Position numbers and translations under genes: made by a program. DNA of 64,000 bases. Origin: Desulfatitalea sp. BRH_c12 (lineage in GTDB: Bacteria > Desulfobacterota > Desulfobacteria > Desulfobacterales > Desulfosarcinaceae). The notes beneath the pieces were generated by a model. The model searched no databases. It was not told where the DNA came from and saw nothing but the letters and a program-made list of their open reading frames with translations. Position 1 is the stretch's first letter, and each line of letters starts with the position of its first letter. The stretch lies in contig LADR01000067.1 in the NCBI GenBank assembly GCA_000961655.1, positions 1 to 64,000 on the forward strand. The letters run 5' to 3'. This document shows, one piece after another, positions 8,823 through 17,646 of this stretch.

Positions 8823-9644
8823 ATGACCATGAAAACTGAACCTAACCGTAATCCCCCGCAAATTGCTTTACAGTCCACCGGACCTAAGAGTCATGGGTGG
8901 CTGCTGGGCCTACTGGCTTTTGCGATTATTTTGATCACCTGGGAAGTCCTGGCGCGCTACAGCGGATGGAGCGTACAAATCTTTCCCGATCCGATCACGG
9001 TCGCTCTCAGCATGGTCGAAATGTGCCTGAACGGGACCTTGTTGCGGCACACGGTCGCCAGCCTGTTTCGCGTCACGGTCGGTTTTTACCTGGCGGTCCT
9101 GATCGGGGTACCTGTTGGCATACTTTTGGGTCGTAGTTGGTCGGTTCGCGCCTTTTTCAACCCTGTTTTTCACTTTCTGCGGCCCATTTCGCCATTGGCG
9201 TGGATTCCATTGGCTATGTTGTGGTTCGGCATCGGCGATCCTCCTGCTTTATTTCTGATTTTCCTGGCAAGTTTTTTTCCGATGGTGGTATCCACCACGA
9301 TCGCCGTACAAAACATTAATCCCACTTTTTTCCAAGTGGCGGCCAATTTCAGGTTTTCGCGCAAGGAGACATTGATCCGACTGATTCTGCCGGCCATCAT
9401 CCCTGATGTGGTGAATGCTTTGCGCCTTACCGTCACGATTGCCTGGTTGGTGGTTGTCGCTGCCGAAATGATTGCGGTTCAGTCCGGTCTGGGATACCTT
9501 ATCCTCGATGCGCGCAATGCACTGCGCATGGACTACGTCATGAACAGCATGATGGTCATCGGGCTGATCGGTCTTCTGCTTGATTATGTCATGAAACGAC
9601 TGCTGAAGATCGAATCCGCGCTGTGGGGCGTTAAATCGCGTTAG
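8823..9644 (+). CDS. ABC transporter permease, SsuC/TauC/NrtB class
   Basis: This 273-aa inner-membrane permease has about six hydrophobic segments. The cytoplasmic coupling loop typical of the binding-protein-dependent permease family is visible around residues 165-195 (AANFRFSRKETLIRLILPA). It is the channel subunit of the importer completed by the next two genes. The first ATG is followed two codons later by a second, and neither has a strong RBS, so the start is uncertain by 6 bp. The class imports organic sulfonates, taurine, nitrate, pyrimidine precursors and similar anions; the substrate cannot be read from this subunit. Confidence 0.9.
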   Translation: MTMKTEPNRNPPQIALQSTGPKSHGWLLGLLAFAIILITWEVLARYSGWSVQIFPDPITVALSMVEMCLNGTLLRHTVASLFRVTVGFYLAVLIGVPVGILLGRSWSVRAFFNPVFHFLRPISPLAWIPLAMLWFGIGDPPALFLIFLASFFPMVVSTTIAVQNINPTFFQVAANFRFSRKETLIRLILPAIIPDVVNALRLTVTIAWLVVVAAEMIAVQSGLGYLILDARNALRMDYVMNSMMVIGLIGLLLDYVMKRLLKIESALWGVKSR

Positions 9645-9665
9645 CTCCTTGCCCAAGAGCGCAAT

Positions 9666-10481
9666 ATGAGAAAATTGGGACCGACCATGAGTCATATTCG
9701 GATCGAAAATTTGAGTAAAATGTATTTGGGGCGGCGCAGCAAACCGCGCAGCCTGCATGATCCGGCAGAGCAATCCGGCGACAACGTACTGGTGCTTGAT
9801 GATGTCAATATCGTCATCGAAGAAGGGGAAATGGTTTGCATACTGGGGCCATCGGGATGTGGCAAATCGACCCTTTTGCGCATCGTGGCCGGATTCGAAT
9901 TTCCTTCATCCGGAGCTGTATTTGTCGGTAATCAGCCCGTGCGTGGACCATCGGCCCAGTCGATTTTCGTTTTCCAGCACAGTGGCTTGTTCCCTTGGAT
10001 GACGGTCGCGCAGAATGTTGGCCTTGGGTTGCGGCACGTGAAGGCCGAAGAGGCCAAACAACGCATTCAAGATCACATTGAGATGGTCGAATTGGATGGC
10101 TTTGAAGACTATTATCCTCATCAGCTCTCCGGCGGCATGCAGCGTCGGGTCGAATTGGCCCGTGCTTTGGCGCTAAATCCAGAGTTGCTCATCATGGATG
10201 AACCTTTCAGCGGGCTCGATTTTCTGACGCACATGAAAATGCGTGAAGAAGTCGTCAATATGCACGAGTTCATTCGCAAAACCATGGTGATGGTAACGCA
10301 TGATATCGATGATGCATTGATAATGGGGGACCGTATCGTCGTGTTCAGCGGCCGGCCTGCAACGGTCAAGTTGGTCCACAAGCTTGACTTTCCGCGGCCG
10401 CGTGACTTCGAGCGTAACCCAGAGCTAAGCCGGCTGCGCAGCGAAATTTTTCTAATGCTGGGAGTGCCCTATGCTGTCTAA
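9666..10481 (+). CDS. ABC transporter ATP-binding protein, SsuB/TauB class
   Basis: This 271-aa ATPase shows Walker A GPSGCGKST near residue 61, a Q loop in FVFQHSGLFPW, the signature LSGGMQRRVELARAL, Walker B LLIMDEPFSGLD, and a switch histidine in MVTHD. The LFPW after the Q loop is characteristic of the nitrate/taurine/sulfonate group. It lies 21 bp after the permease and overlaps the binding-protein gene by 11 bp, so all three form one operon. A second ATG at 9687 gives a protein starting MSHIRIENLS, equally consistent with the family. Confidence 0.93.
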   Translation: MRKLGPTMSHIRIENLSKMYLGRRSKPRSLHDPAEQSGDNVLVLDDVNIVIEEGEMVCILGPSGCGKSTLLRIVAGFEFPSSGAVFVGNQPVRGPSAQSIFVFQHSGLFPWMTVAQNVGLGLRHVKAEEAKQRIQDHIEMVELDGFEDYYPHQLSGGMQRRVELARALALNPELLIMDEPFSGLDFLTHMKMREEVVNMHEFIRKTMVMVTHDIDDALIMGDRIVVFSGRPATVKLVHKLDFPRPRDFERNPELSRLRSEIFLMLGVPYAV

Positions 10482-11511
10482 GGCACTGCTGGGCATATGG
10501 CGGACCCATCCATGGCGTATCGCCATTCTGGCTTTTTGCTGGCTGTTGTTGATTTCTTTTTTGCATATCTGGTTGAATGGCGACCATGAGCAACGGGCGA
10601 TCCTCAAAATGGGGTATATGCCGGTGATCACCAATCTCGCTGCGCCGCTGTTGGATGCGGCAAGTGCGCAGCATGCCGACGGACTGCGCTTCAAAGCCAT
10701 TAAATTCGCATCATTTGCCGAGATGGCTGAAGCGCTGCGCAATGATAAAATCCAAGCCGCATTCATTATCGCTCCCCTTTCGATTGTTTTGCATCAGCAG
10801 AAAGAGGGCGTCCGGGTGGTTTATATCGGTAATCGCCATGAGAGTTCGCTGGTGGTGCGCAAGGGTTTGCAGGCCAAGCGGATTACCGATCTCGAGGGGT
10901 ACACAGTGGCTGTCCCCATGCGTTATTCCGGCCACCATCTTGCACTGCTCAAGATGATCAAGGAGGTGGGGTTGGCAGGCCGCATCCGTATTGTGGAAAT
11001 GAACCCTCCTGATATGGCGTCTTCGCTTGCCGCCGGATCTTTGGATGCCTATTTCGTAGGTGAGCCTTTTGCCGCTCAAACGTTGAAGTACGGCAGCAGC
11101 CATCTGCTGCACTATGTGGAAGAAGTGTGGCCCGGATTCATTTGCAACTTACTTCTGGTCAAACAAACCTTGATCGAACGTGAGCCGCAAAAGGTTCAAG
11201 CACTGGTTCAAGCTGCCGCCCGTTCCGGATCATGGGCCCGGCAAAATATTTCCCAAGCCGCCCAGGTAGCATCCCAGTATTGGGGACAACCGGCAGATTT
11301 GGTACAATTCGCGCTCAATACACCTGAACGGCGGGTTGTGTTTGATCAGTTCATGCCAAAGCAGGAAGAGATGCAGCAATTGGCCGACATGATGGTCGAA
11401 TTCGGTTTGGCCCAGAACAGTGACATCCAGGGGCTCGTAGAGGACCGTTTTGCGCGGCAAGCGGATTTGAATGCGATAGGCAAGGAACTGGAAACGATTA
11501 TAGCGCCCTAA
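10471..11511 (+). CDS. Periplasmic substrate-binding protein of the ABC importer (NMT1/SsuA-like)
   Basis: This 346-aa protein starts with a membrane segment at residues about 16-35 (WRIAILAFCWLLLISFLHIW) that acts as a signal peptide or anchor; I see no lipobox. The mature part has the family pattern: LKMGYMPVITN at the start of lobe 1, a segment choosing the substrate site (AAFIIAPLSIVLHQQ), LEGYTVAVPMRYSGHHLALL, and the GSLDAYFVGEPFAA stretch. It would deliver the ligand to the permease. The sequence does not reveal the ligand. The 11-bp overlap with the ATPase gene implies coupled translation. Confidence 0.88.
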   Translation: MLSKALLGIWRTHPWRIAILAFCWLLLISFLHIWLNGDHEQRAILKMGYMPVITNLAAPLLDAASAQHADGLRFKAIKFASFAEMAEALRNDKIQAAFIIAPLSIVLHQQKEGVRVVYIGNRHESSLVVRKGLQAKRITDLEGYTVAVPMRYSGHHLALLKMIKEVGLAGRIRIVEMNPPDMASSLAAGSLDAYFVGEPFAAQTLKYGSSHLLHYVEEVWPGFICNLLLVKQTLIEREPQKVQALVQAAARSGSWARQNISQAAQVASQYWGQPADLVQFALNTPERRVVFDQFMPKQEEMQQLADMMVEFGLAQNSDIQGLVEDRFARQADLNAIGKELETIIAP

Positions 11512-11661
11512 AAGTCGAAAACAGTTTCACTGTCGGATGTCAAAATCATGACCGAATCGGCACAACAAGGCGCATGCTTCTTGGTAGACCGTGCTGCGTC
11601 GGGCGGTGAAACGTATGCCGCCCACACGCGACTTGTTCTTGTAAGATCTCGTCGATGACGC

Positions 11662-12291
11662 TTAAGAGCGCAATGCGGCCAGTTGTTTTTGGAGCGATTG
11701 AACTTGTGCTTTCAGTGATTTCATCTCCGCACCAAGTCTTTCTTCCACGGCATTCATGGCTTGTTTGAATTTATGATGCTCCAGCAGGGCGGCAACATCG
11801 GCCGGCGTTTGCGTGGAGATCGCCTGTGAAGGTGCACCGCGTAAGGGTGGTTTTTGAGATTCCACCTGTTGCTTGAGTTTTTTGAAGGCTTGGATTTCTT
11901 TTGCGACGATGTTTTTTCTCTGGCGCTTTTCAAGGTGTGTGTCGTTAATCAATGTTTCGATATTGGCAAATACAGACATCACCCTCTTAATTGCATCCGG
12001 GTGCGAGCGGGCTTTACGTTTGCGAACGTAATCGCCCAAGCCGCGAAGCATGCGCAGCAGGGCATGGGTGACCGGATCCTCTTCAAAATGAGACATGAGC
12101 AACTCTGTTTCAGTGATCATATCGGATAGGCACGCATCCGTGATTTCCCAATCAATCGACAGAACTGCTGATTTAAGTTTTTCCAACGAAGGGGTCGGGG
12201 AAGATGTGTCCCCAAGTCCATCGCCGAAAAAATCATCCAATTGACTCTCGATATCGCTGACCAATTTTGATTTGGCTGTTTTATCCAACAC
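11662..12291 (-). CDS. Uncharacterised coiled-coil protein downstream of mglA
   Basis: I do not recognise this 209-aa protein. It is charged and helical, has no signal peptide or membrane segment, contains a Pro/Ser/Thr-rich linker around residues 145-162 and ends in a leucine-heptad coiled coil (residues about 175-207). It begins 7 bp after the mglA stop and its RBS AGGAGG sits in that gap, so it belongs to the mglB-mglA operon. A GTG at 12291 lies only 3 bp after the RBS, while TTG at 12288 has a better 6-bp spacing. A plausible role is an effector or adaptor of the MglA-like GTPase; this is inferred from position only. Confidence 0.75.
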   Translation of the reverse strand: MLDKTAKSKLVSDIESQLDDFFGDGLGDTSSPTPSLEKLKSAVLSIDWEITDACLSDMITETELLMSHFEEDPVTHALLRMLRGLGDYVRKRKARSHPDAIKRVMSVFANIETLINDTHLEKRQRKNIVAKEIQAFKKLKQQVESQKPPLRGAPSQAISTQTPADVAALLEHHKFKQAMNAVEERLGAEMKSLKAQVQSLQKQLAALRS

Positions 12292-12298
12292 CGACCTC

Positions 12299-12907
12299 CT
12301 ATGCCAAATGATCCTGCAGGGATATTATCGTTGCGGAGATGGCTTTCTTAGCCGTGGGAATTACATTTTCACCCCTAACCGCACAAGCTTCGAAAAAGGG
12401 TGCATTCAATTTTGCATTCAAATCGCCTTGCATGGTGGCGATATCCAATAACGGTATTCCTTCATCGGCCAGGTCCCGCTTATTATATTGCATGATAATC
12501 GGAAACCGGTCATAAATGTCGATATCGTAAAAGGTCAGATTTTCAATAAGGTTTTCCAGTGCGGCGATGTTTTTCTCGCGCATCACCGCCATCGAGTCGG
12601 CCACAAAAACAATACCGTCCACTCCCTTGAGTACCAACTTGCGCGTGGCGTTATACTTGACTTGTCCCGGCACGGTGTAGAGTTGCGTTTTAATCCGGTA
12701 ACCTTGAATCTGGCCAAGATCGAAGGGCAGAAAATCAAAAAATAGCGTTCGATCGCCGTGCGTTTTGATACTGACCATGTCCGATTGAATGCGATGCCGA
12801 ATTGAGTTGAACAGATATTCCAGGTTGGTGGTCTTTCCACCGCGTCCTGGTCCGACATACACAATTTTGATTTGGACTTCTCTTTTTCGAATATTAATAA
12901 CCGCCAC
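12299..12907 (-). CDS. mglA: MglA-type small Ras-like GTPase
   Basis: This cytoplasmic GTPase belongs to the MglA family, which sets cell polarity and drives motility switching. Residue order matches MglA: INIRKREVQIKIVYVGPG, P-loop GPGRGGKTT, the switch region TVPGQVKYNATRK, KGVDGIVFVADS, and the base-recognition motif NKRD. The start is chosen at GTG 12907: AAGGA lies 7 bp upstream, and the protein then aligns with the usual MglA N-terminus without extension. A longer GTG start at 12946 lacks an RBS. Typical MglA has LC where this P-loop has RG (GPGLCGKTT). It lies between the roadblock gene and a coiled-coil gene on the same strand. Confidence 0.92.
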   Translation of the reverse strand: MAVINIRKREVQIKIVYVGPGRGGKTTNLEYLFNSIRHRIQSDMVSIKTHGDRTLFFDFLPFDLGQIQGYRIKTQLYTVPGQVKYNATRKLVLKGVDGIVFVADSMAVMREKNIAALENLIENLTFYDIDIYDRFPIIMQYNKRDLADEGIPLLDIATMQGDLNAKLNAPFFEACAVRGENVIPTAKKAISATIISLQDHLA

Positions 12908-12970
12908 GAGAGTATCCTTGTCAAAAAGGGTAATCTTTGTTCTCACCTTCGGTCATATGATCGCTAAGCT

Positions 12971-13375
12971 TTAGACTTTCCGGGTGGTTTCGAAGATTTT
13001 GCCGATTTTTCCGATGGATTCATCGACTTTTAAACGCAGATACCCCAATGACACATCATTGCCGAAGATGGTAACCAGCAGAAAGTCATCCAGTACTTTG
13101 CTGAAATGAATGTTTTCGGTTTTGCCTTTATGGAACAAAAGCGCGAAATCGTCCTCTCCGATAATGGCCGCCATGGCGCAGACCGCGCCAAAGTTACCAG
13201 CGGCCAAGGCAGCCAAGGAGTAGACGTCATGCCCGACCTGTCCATTATCCAGATTGGCGATAATATTGCCCGCCATATCGATGAGGATGACGCATTTCAG
13301 ACCAAGATCCATCAGATCCTTTTGCAAGACATCTTCGATACCATCCAATTGCTCTTGATCGAGTATATAGGACAA
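12971..13375 (-). CDS. mglB: Roadblock/LC7-domain protein, MglB-like GTPase regulator
   Basis: This 134-aa single-domain protein has the roadblock/LC7 fold pattern (GLKCVILIDMAGNIIAN, then YSLAALAAGNFGAVCAMAAIIGED split by a loop). In characterised systems MglB is the GTPase-activating partner of MglA, acting as a homodimer at the lagging pole. The start is TTG at 13375, decided by a strong GGAGG 7 bp upstream; there is no useful ATG. It is the first gene of the three-gene minus-strand operon with mglA and the coiled-coil protein. Confidence 0.88.
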   Translation of the reverse strand: MSYILDQEQLDGIEDVLQKDLMDLGLKCVILIDMAGNIIANLDNGQVGHDVYSLAALAAGNFGAVCAMAAIIGEDDFALLFHKGKTENIHFSKVLDDFLLVTIFGNDVSLGYLRLKVDESIGKIGKIFETTRKV

Positions 13376-13674
13376 TGATCTTCCTCCTTTGATATACGGT
13401 TTGTAGATGTGACAATGTATTCGAATAAGATTCCATACAGCCAGTCACGCTGTATAGCTATATCCTAAAGCTGGCTATGCACCCGCAAGAAGCGGTTAGA
13501 GACATTGCCAGCCTTTTGATTTTTATCCCCGAAGCCTATCAGGAAACCTTTTTTGACTCTGGCGACTATAGAGAAAAGGCGCAGTGATGTCAAATAAAAA
13601 GAAAGGGATAGATAATCCTCTCCTGCAGTGGCACATCCCTGCATCGAGAACGATGAACGCACTTTTTCCGCAAG
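13376..13674 (-). other. Intergenic region between mglB and the AMIN-domain gene
   Basis: No recognised gene in about 300 bp. It must hold the mglB promoter. A plus-strand 36-codon frame (13477-13587, starting MHPQEAVRDIASL) looks somewhat protein-like but lacks an RBS and any recognisable relative, so it is only noted. Confidence 0.4.
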
Positions 13675-14418
13675 TTATATGACAACGATTAAACGGGTCA
13701 ACAGCATCACACCCAAAAAAACCAGGATGGAGATCGCCAGAATAACCAATCCCATGATCAGGTAATATTGGAGTCCACCGGAGCGGTGTGCCGACGGAGC
13801 GGTCATTGTTTTCGTAATGACCTTTGCCGGTGTAGAAGGGGCTTCGGACAGATTAAGTGGACGCTGTGCCTGAGATGCCGTGCTTCCAGTAGCCTCTGAC
13901 GCCATATGATAGGGCACTGGCGGAATGTCGATGTGGATATCGAAATCCTCCTGGAGCACCCTTGCAGGGGTAGGGATGGCCATTTTTACCGCAGGTGGCA
14001 GCGTGTCCGTCGGTGATCGGTGCAGATCCAGGACCACGCGCGCAGGATTGTGCAGCATAAACGAATCGATGTTTTCATGGCGGTCGTCGAAGTGGAATGT
14101 GACCGATAATCGGTTTTTATGGGAGCGGAGTTGAAGATCATTGACCCGGTAGAGTTTTTTGAGAGGTATTTTGCGAGCCAGATCGGGATAGGTATCTGGA
14201 AAAAAGACCGTGAGTTGATCCGGTTGGGATGAAAGGATCTGATCGGGCGAAATGGCAGTATCCAGCTCGAATACCACACGCGTGAATGTGCTGTGCTGAC
14301 CGACCCTGATATCTTTCAATGAAGCTGCGCGAACCGGTTGTACCCAGGGAACCAACAGCAATAGAATCAGAATGAACTGCGCCCAAATCCGATATTTTGA
14401 ATTGAAACCTGTCGCCAT
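13675..14418 (-). CDS. AMIN-domain envelope protein with C-terminal membrane anchor
   Basis: This 247-aa protein has a signal peptide (hydrophobic 12-24, then VRAASL near 29-34). An AMIN-like beta domain covers about 34-125 (RVVFELDTAISPDQ, LTVFFPDTYP, NPARVVLDLHR). A low-complexity linker follows, and a C-terminal transmembrane helix spans about 218-245. AMIN domains target periplasmic amidases and secretins to peptidoglycan. No amidase or secretin domain is fused here, so it may be a targeting or adaptor factor. It lies downstream of the mglB operon but about 300 bp from it on the same strand. Confidence 0.8.
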   Translation of the reverse strand: MATGFNSKYRIWAQFILILLLLVPWVQPVRAASLKDIRVGQHSTFTRVVFELDTAISPDQILSSQPDQLTVFFPDTYPDLARKIPLKKLYRVNDLQLRSHKNRLSVTFHFDDRHENIDSFMLHNPARVVLDLHRSPTDTLPPAVKMAIPTPARVLQEDFDIHIDIPPVPYHMASEATGSTASQAQRPLNLSEAPSTPAKVITKTMTAPSAHRSGGLQYYLIMGLVILAISILVFLGVMLLTRLIVVI

Positions 14419-14456
14419 TATCCTGCCGCTTCCGAGCTACCATTTGTATTTAGGTA

Positions 14457-15062
14457 TCATTCCATGACCGCTTGCACGATAAACCCGCCCCTTTCCAATG
14501 CCTTGCTGATTTTCTGGCTGTCGCAGGAAGATAATCGAAAATAATAAGTGCGCTTGCTGGTCCGTTGGGCTGTCATGCCTACATTGATGATGTCGCCGCC
14601 TTGGTCGTGGATGATCTGGATGGCATTATTCAAGCCGCCGGAGGCGTCGCTGGTGGTCAAATCGATGCGTGTGCTGCTCGATAAAATGCCCATCATGTCG
14701 ATGAAAGCGCGCAGCAGATCCGACTCGGTGATAATCCCTACAAGCCGCTGTCCGCTCACCACGGGCAATCCCCCGATTTTATGTTTGTAAATGATTTGCG
14801 CGGCGATTTCCACATCGTCTTCGGGCGATACTGTAATCGGGTTTTTGATCATCATGTCCGGCAGGGAAAAATCGCCTAACATGGAAGGGACAAGGGCCTG
14901 TTTGAGATCGGCCAGAGTCAGCAAGCCGATAAGCGCCTGGTTGTCGTCAACGACGGGAAGATGGCGTATGCCACTGACTTTCATCAGCTCAATCGCTTCA
15001 GGGACCGAGTGCTTAACAGTGATGGTAATGGGATCGGGCACCATCATGGATTTGATTTTCAT
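14457..15062 (-). CDS. Two-CBS-domain protein with ACT-like C-terminus (AcuB-like)
   Basis: This 201-aa protein has a pair of CBS domains (MMVPDPITITVKHSVPEA ... IRHLPVVDDN, then MIKNPITVSPEDDVE ... IGGLPVVSGQRLVGIITESDLLRAF), which usually bind adenine nucleotides. A C-terminal ACT-like region runs from about residue 135. The ATG at 15062 is preceded by AAAGGG at 7-bp spacing. A longer open frame reaches 15305 but has no RBS and its extension looks non-coding. It is probably a nucleotide-sensing regulator; the partner is unknown. Confidence 0.85.
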   Translation of the reverse strand: MKIKSMMVPDPITITVKHSVPEAIELMKVSGIRHLPVVDDNQALIGLLTLADLKQALVPSMLGDFSLPDMMIKNPITVSPEDDVEIAAQIIYKHKIGGLPVVSGQRLVGIITESDLLRAFIDMMGILSSSTRIDLTTSDASGGLNNAIQIIHDQGGDIINVGMTAQRTSKRTYYFRLSSCDSQKISKALERGGFIVQAVME

Positions 15063-15301
15063 CGGCCGGCCCTTTCTTGGGTATGGACACGTTAACAAGT
15101 AGACTTTTTGGATTTGATCCGGGCGGGTAGTCCGCGCCATATGCCATTTGTTCTTGCGCATCACCCGAATATCACATCCGGGAGTCACCCAAAAAAGACT
15201 ATAACTTGCCATTATCTTTCGAACAAGAAGATATTCGTCGGTGGGGCGTTTTGAACAGCGACATGGAAGCGCCCGCGATGGCGCTCCCATATCAGGTGAC
15301 A

Positions 15302-16402
15302 TCAACTACGGGCTGGCTCGTAAAGGCACAGTGGTTCGGCTGCCATAAAGTCGCCGGTGGCTTCATAGGCCCGCGCACGGCAGCCGCCGCAAATTTTGCG
15401 ATATTCGCAGGCACCACATTTGCCCTCAAGTTGGTCGGCATCGCGTAATTTCTGAAAATGGGCCGAATGGCGCCATATATCTTGAAAGGACTGTCGGGTC
15501 ACATCGCCGCAATTCAGATCCAGAAATCCGCAAGGCTGCACGATGCCCTGATGGGAGATGAAACAAAAGCCGCTGCCGGCCAGACAGCCGCGGGTCACGG
15601 CATCCAAGCCATGGCTTTGAAACGATACGGTTCGTCCTTCCGCTTTGGCCCTTTGGCGCAAGATGCGGTGGTAATGCGGCGCACAGGTGGCTTTCAGTTG
15701 CAATGCCGTTTTATCACGTTGATCGTAAAACCAGTTCAGGGTTTCTTCATATTCGCGTGCGTCGATTTCCTGGTCGACGATGTATTTGCCGCGTCCGGTG
15801 GGCACCAACAAGAAAATATGGTGGGCCACTGCGCCAAGCTGCTCGGCCAATTTCAAAATCTGTGGAATCTGCTCTAAATTGGTTTTGGTGATGGTTGTGT
15901 TGATCTGAAATTCGAGGCCGGCGGCTTTGGCGTTTGCAAGTCCGCGCAGGGCGCCTTCGAAAGCGCCGGGCACGCCCCGAAAAGCATCATGGCATTCGGC
16001 TGTCGCGCCATCCAGGCTGACGCTGATGCGGCGGATGCCGGCACCGAGCATTTTTTGGACGGTTTCGGGGGTCACCAGCATGCCATTGACCGCCATGACC
16101 ATGCGCAGACCTTGATCGGTGCCATACTGGGCGATTTCGAAGATATCCGGACGCAGCAGTGGCTCGCCGCCGGTTAAAATAATAATGGGCTGAGCGACTT
16201 CGGCGATCTGGCCGAGCAGGCGATAGGCTGCCTGTGTATCCAGTTCGCCCGTATAAGGACCGCAGGTGGCCGAGGCACGGCAATGCACGCAAGACAGATT
16301 ACAGTTGCGCGTGGTTTCCCAGGCGACCAGACGCAACGGCGGACAGTCGTTTCGAGCGGGTTCCCCCTGCGGTGGATGCGGGTGTTGCGATGGGGAATGC
16401 AT
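15302..16402 (-). CDS. ahbD: AhbD, radical SAM heme synthase of the siroheme-dependent pathway
   Basis: AhbD converts iron-coproporphyrin III to heme b by oxidative decarboxylation of two propionates, the last step of the alternative heme pathway. The radical SAM cluster motif CNLSCVHC is near the N-terminus, followed by the GGEPL SAM-binding motif. A C-terminal cysteine set (CGACEYRKICGGC...PLC) would ligate an auxiliary [4Fe-4S] cluster. Start: ATG 16402 has AAAAGGAA about 10 bp upstream, whereas the longer ATG at 16426 directly abuts a palindrome and has no RBS, so 16402 is preferred. It is last in the ahbC-hemB-ahbD order. It is a relative of NirJ; the assignment to AhbD rests on context and overall resemblance. 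Confidence 0.88.
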   Translation of the reverse strand: MHSPSQHPHPPQGEPARNDCPPLRLVAWETTRNCNLSCVHCRASATCGPYTGELDTQAAYRLLGQIAEVAQPIIILTGGEPLLRPDIFEIAQYGTDQGLRMVMAVNGMLVTPETVQKMLGAGIRRISVSLDGATAECHDAFRGVPGAFEGALRGLANAKAAGLEFQINTTITKTNLEQIPQILKLAEQLGAVAHHIFLLVPTGRGKYIVDQEIDAREYEETLNWFYDQRDKTALQLKATCAPHYHRILRQRAKAEGRTVSFQSHGLDAVTRGCLAGSGFCFISHQGIVQPCGFLDLNCGDVTRQSFQDIWRHSAHFQKLRDADQLEGKCGACEYRKICGGCRARAYEATGDFMAAEPLCLYEPARS

Positions 16403-16426
16403 ATTCGCGGGTTCCTTTTCCGGCAT

Positions 16427-16457
16427 TCCGTTTACAGGGAATTTCCCCGTAAACGGA
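16427..16457 (-). promoter_or_regulatory. 31-bp near-perfect palindrome between hemB and ahbD
   Basis: Arms TCCGTTTAC and GTAAACGGA flank a GGGAATTTCCC core. It can form a strong RNA hairpin or serve as a dimeric repressor operator. It lies in the 75-bp gap between the hemB stop and the preferred ahbD start, just upstream of the ahbD RBS. No T-run follows on the minus strand, so it is not a classical terminator. Confidence 0.7.
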
Positions 16458-16477
16458 ACTGGTCTTTTCTAAGCTAT

Positions 16478-17455
16478 TTATCGGTCATTCAGCGCCTGCG
16501 CCGCTTCTATCGCGAAGTAGGTCAAAATCATATCGGCGCCAGCCCGTTTGATGGCCGTCAAGGTCTCCAACATGACCGCTTTTCCGTCTATCCAGCCTTT
16601 TTCAGCGGCTGCCTTGATCATGGCATATTCGCCGCTCACATTGTAGGCCGCTACCGGCAGATCGAATTCATCCTTGATGCGGCAGATAATATCCAAATAG
16701 GCCAGCGCCGGTTTAACCATGACGATGTCGGCGCCTTCCTCCACATCCATGGAAACTTCACGCAGCGCCTCGCGGACATTGGCCGGATCCATTTGGTAGG
16801 AGCGCCTGTCACCGAACTTTGGGGCCGAATCCGCTGCTTCGCGGAAAGGTCCGTAATAAGCCGAGCAATATTTGGCCGCGTATGACATGATGGGTGTATC
16901 GCTCAAATCGGCTTCATCCAGAGCGTTACGGATCTCAGTCACGCGGCCGTCCATCATGTCCGAAGGGGCTACCATGTCGGCTCCGGCCTTGGCGTGGCTC
17001 ACCGCAACGCGGGCCAGCAGATCAAGGGATGCGTCGTTGTCGACCGTATCGCCAGCGATCATGCCGCAATGACCGTGGTCGGTGTACTCGCACAGGCAGA
17101 CGTCGGTGATCACCATCAAATCGGGCACCTTGTCTTTGATGGCTTTTACAGCTCTTTGCACGATGCCGTCTTTGGCATAGGCCTGCGTGCCCAAAGCATC
17201 CTTGCGCTTTGGGATACCGAACAGAATGACGGCTGGTATGCCAAGTTTGCGGGCCTCTTCGGCCGTTTTGACGATGTGATCGATCGACAGCTGAGAATGA
17301 CCCGGCATGGAGGGGATCGGATTTTTCACATCTTTGCCGTCGATGGCAAACAGCGGCAGGATCAGGTCGTCTACATGCAGTCGGGTCTCGCGGACCATGC
17401 GGCGGATGGTTTCATTTCTGCGCATTCGTCGAGGTCGATAGTCAGGGAACAACAT
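16478..17455 (-). CDS. hemB: Porphobilinogen synthase (5-aminolevulinate dehydratase)
   Basis: It condenses two 5-aminolevulinate molecules to porphobilinogen, feeding siroheme, cobalamin and heme synthesis in the cytoplasm. Full-length (325 aa) with the Zn-site cysteine cluster [12 protein letters not shown] and the two active-site lysines in [16 protein letters not shown] and [12 protein letters not shown] 17455 is 8 bp after GGAG; a GTG at 17461 is too close to the RBS. It lies between ahbC and ahbD, the order I recall from Desulfovibrio-type sulfate reducers. A 190-bp gap from ahbC leaves room for its own promoter. Confidence 0.97.
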   Translation of the reverse strand: MLFPDYRPRRMRRNETIRRMVRETRLHVDDLILPLFAIDGKDVKNPIPSMPGHSQLSIDHIVKTAEEARKLGIPAVILFGIPKRKDALGTQAYAKDGIVQRAVKAIKDKVPDLMVITDVCLCEYTDHGHCGMIAGDTVDNDASLDLLARVAVSHAKAGADMVAPSDMMDGRVTEIRNALDEADLSDTPIMSYAAKYCSAYYGPFREAADSAPKFGDRRSYQMDPANVREALREVSMDVEEGADIVMVKPALAYLDIICRIKDEFDLPVAAYNVSGEYAMIKAAAEKGWIDGKAVMLETLTAIKRAGADMILTYFAIEAAQALNDR

Positions 17456-17646
17456 TAACACGTCTCCTCAGTTACGGGGTTCAACTTCGTGATGCAACCT
17501 TCTATTCCAAACCGCGTCGAGCCTGGGTCCGAGCCACACGCCTTCGTGAGCCCAAAAGGGTGCTCCTGGAAAACTTCATTCAATGCTTTATATTTATCAC
17601 TCAACTATCTTGATTTGAGCAATATTCACAAGAAATAAATCTGAGG

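Noticed and set aside
13477-13587. 36-codon plus-strand frame starting MHPQEAVRDI
   Set aside because: Protein-like composition but no RBS or relative; intergenic chance frame is as likely.
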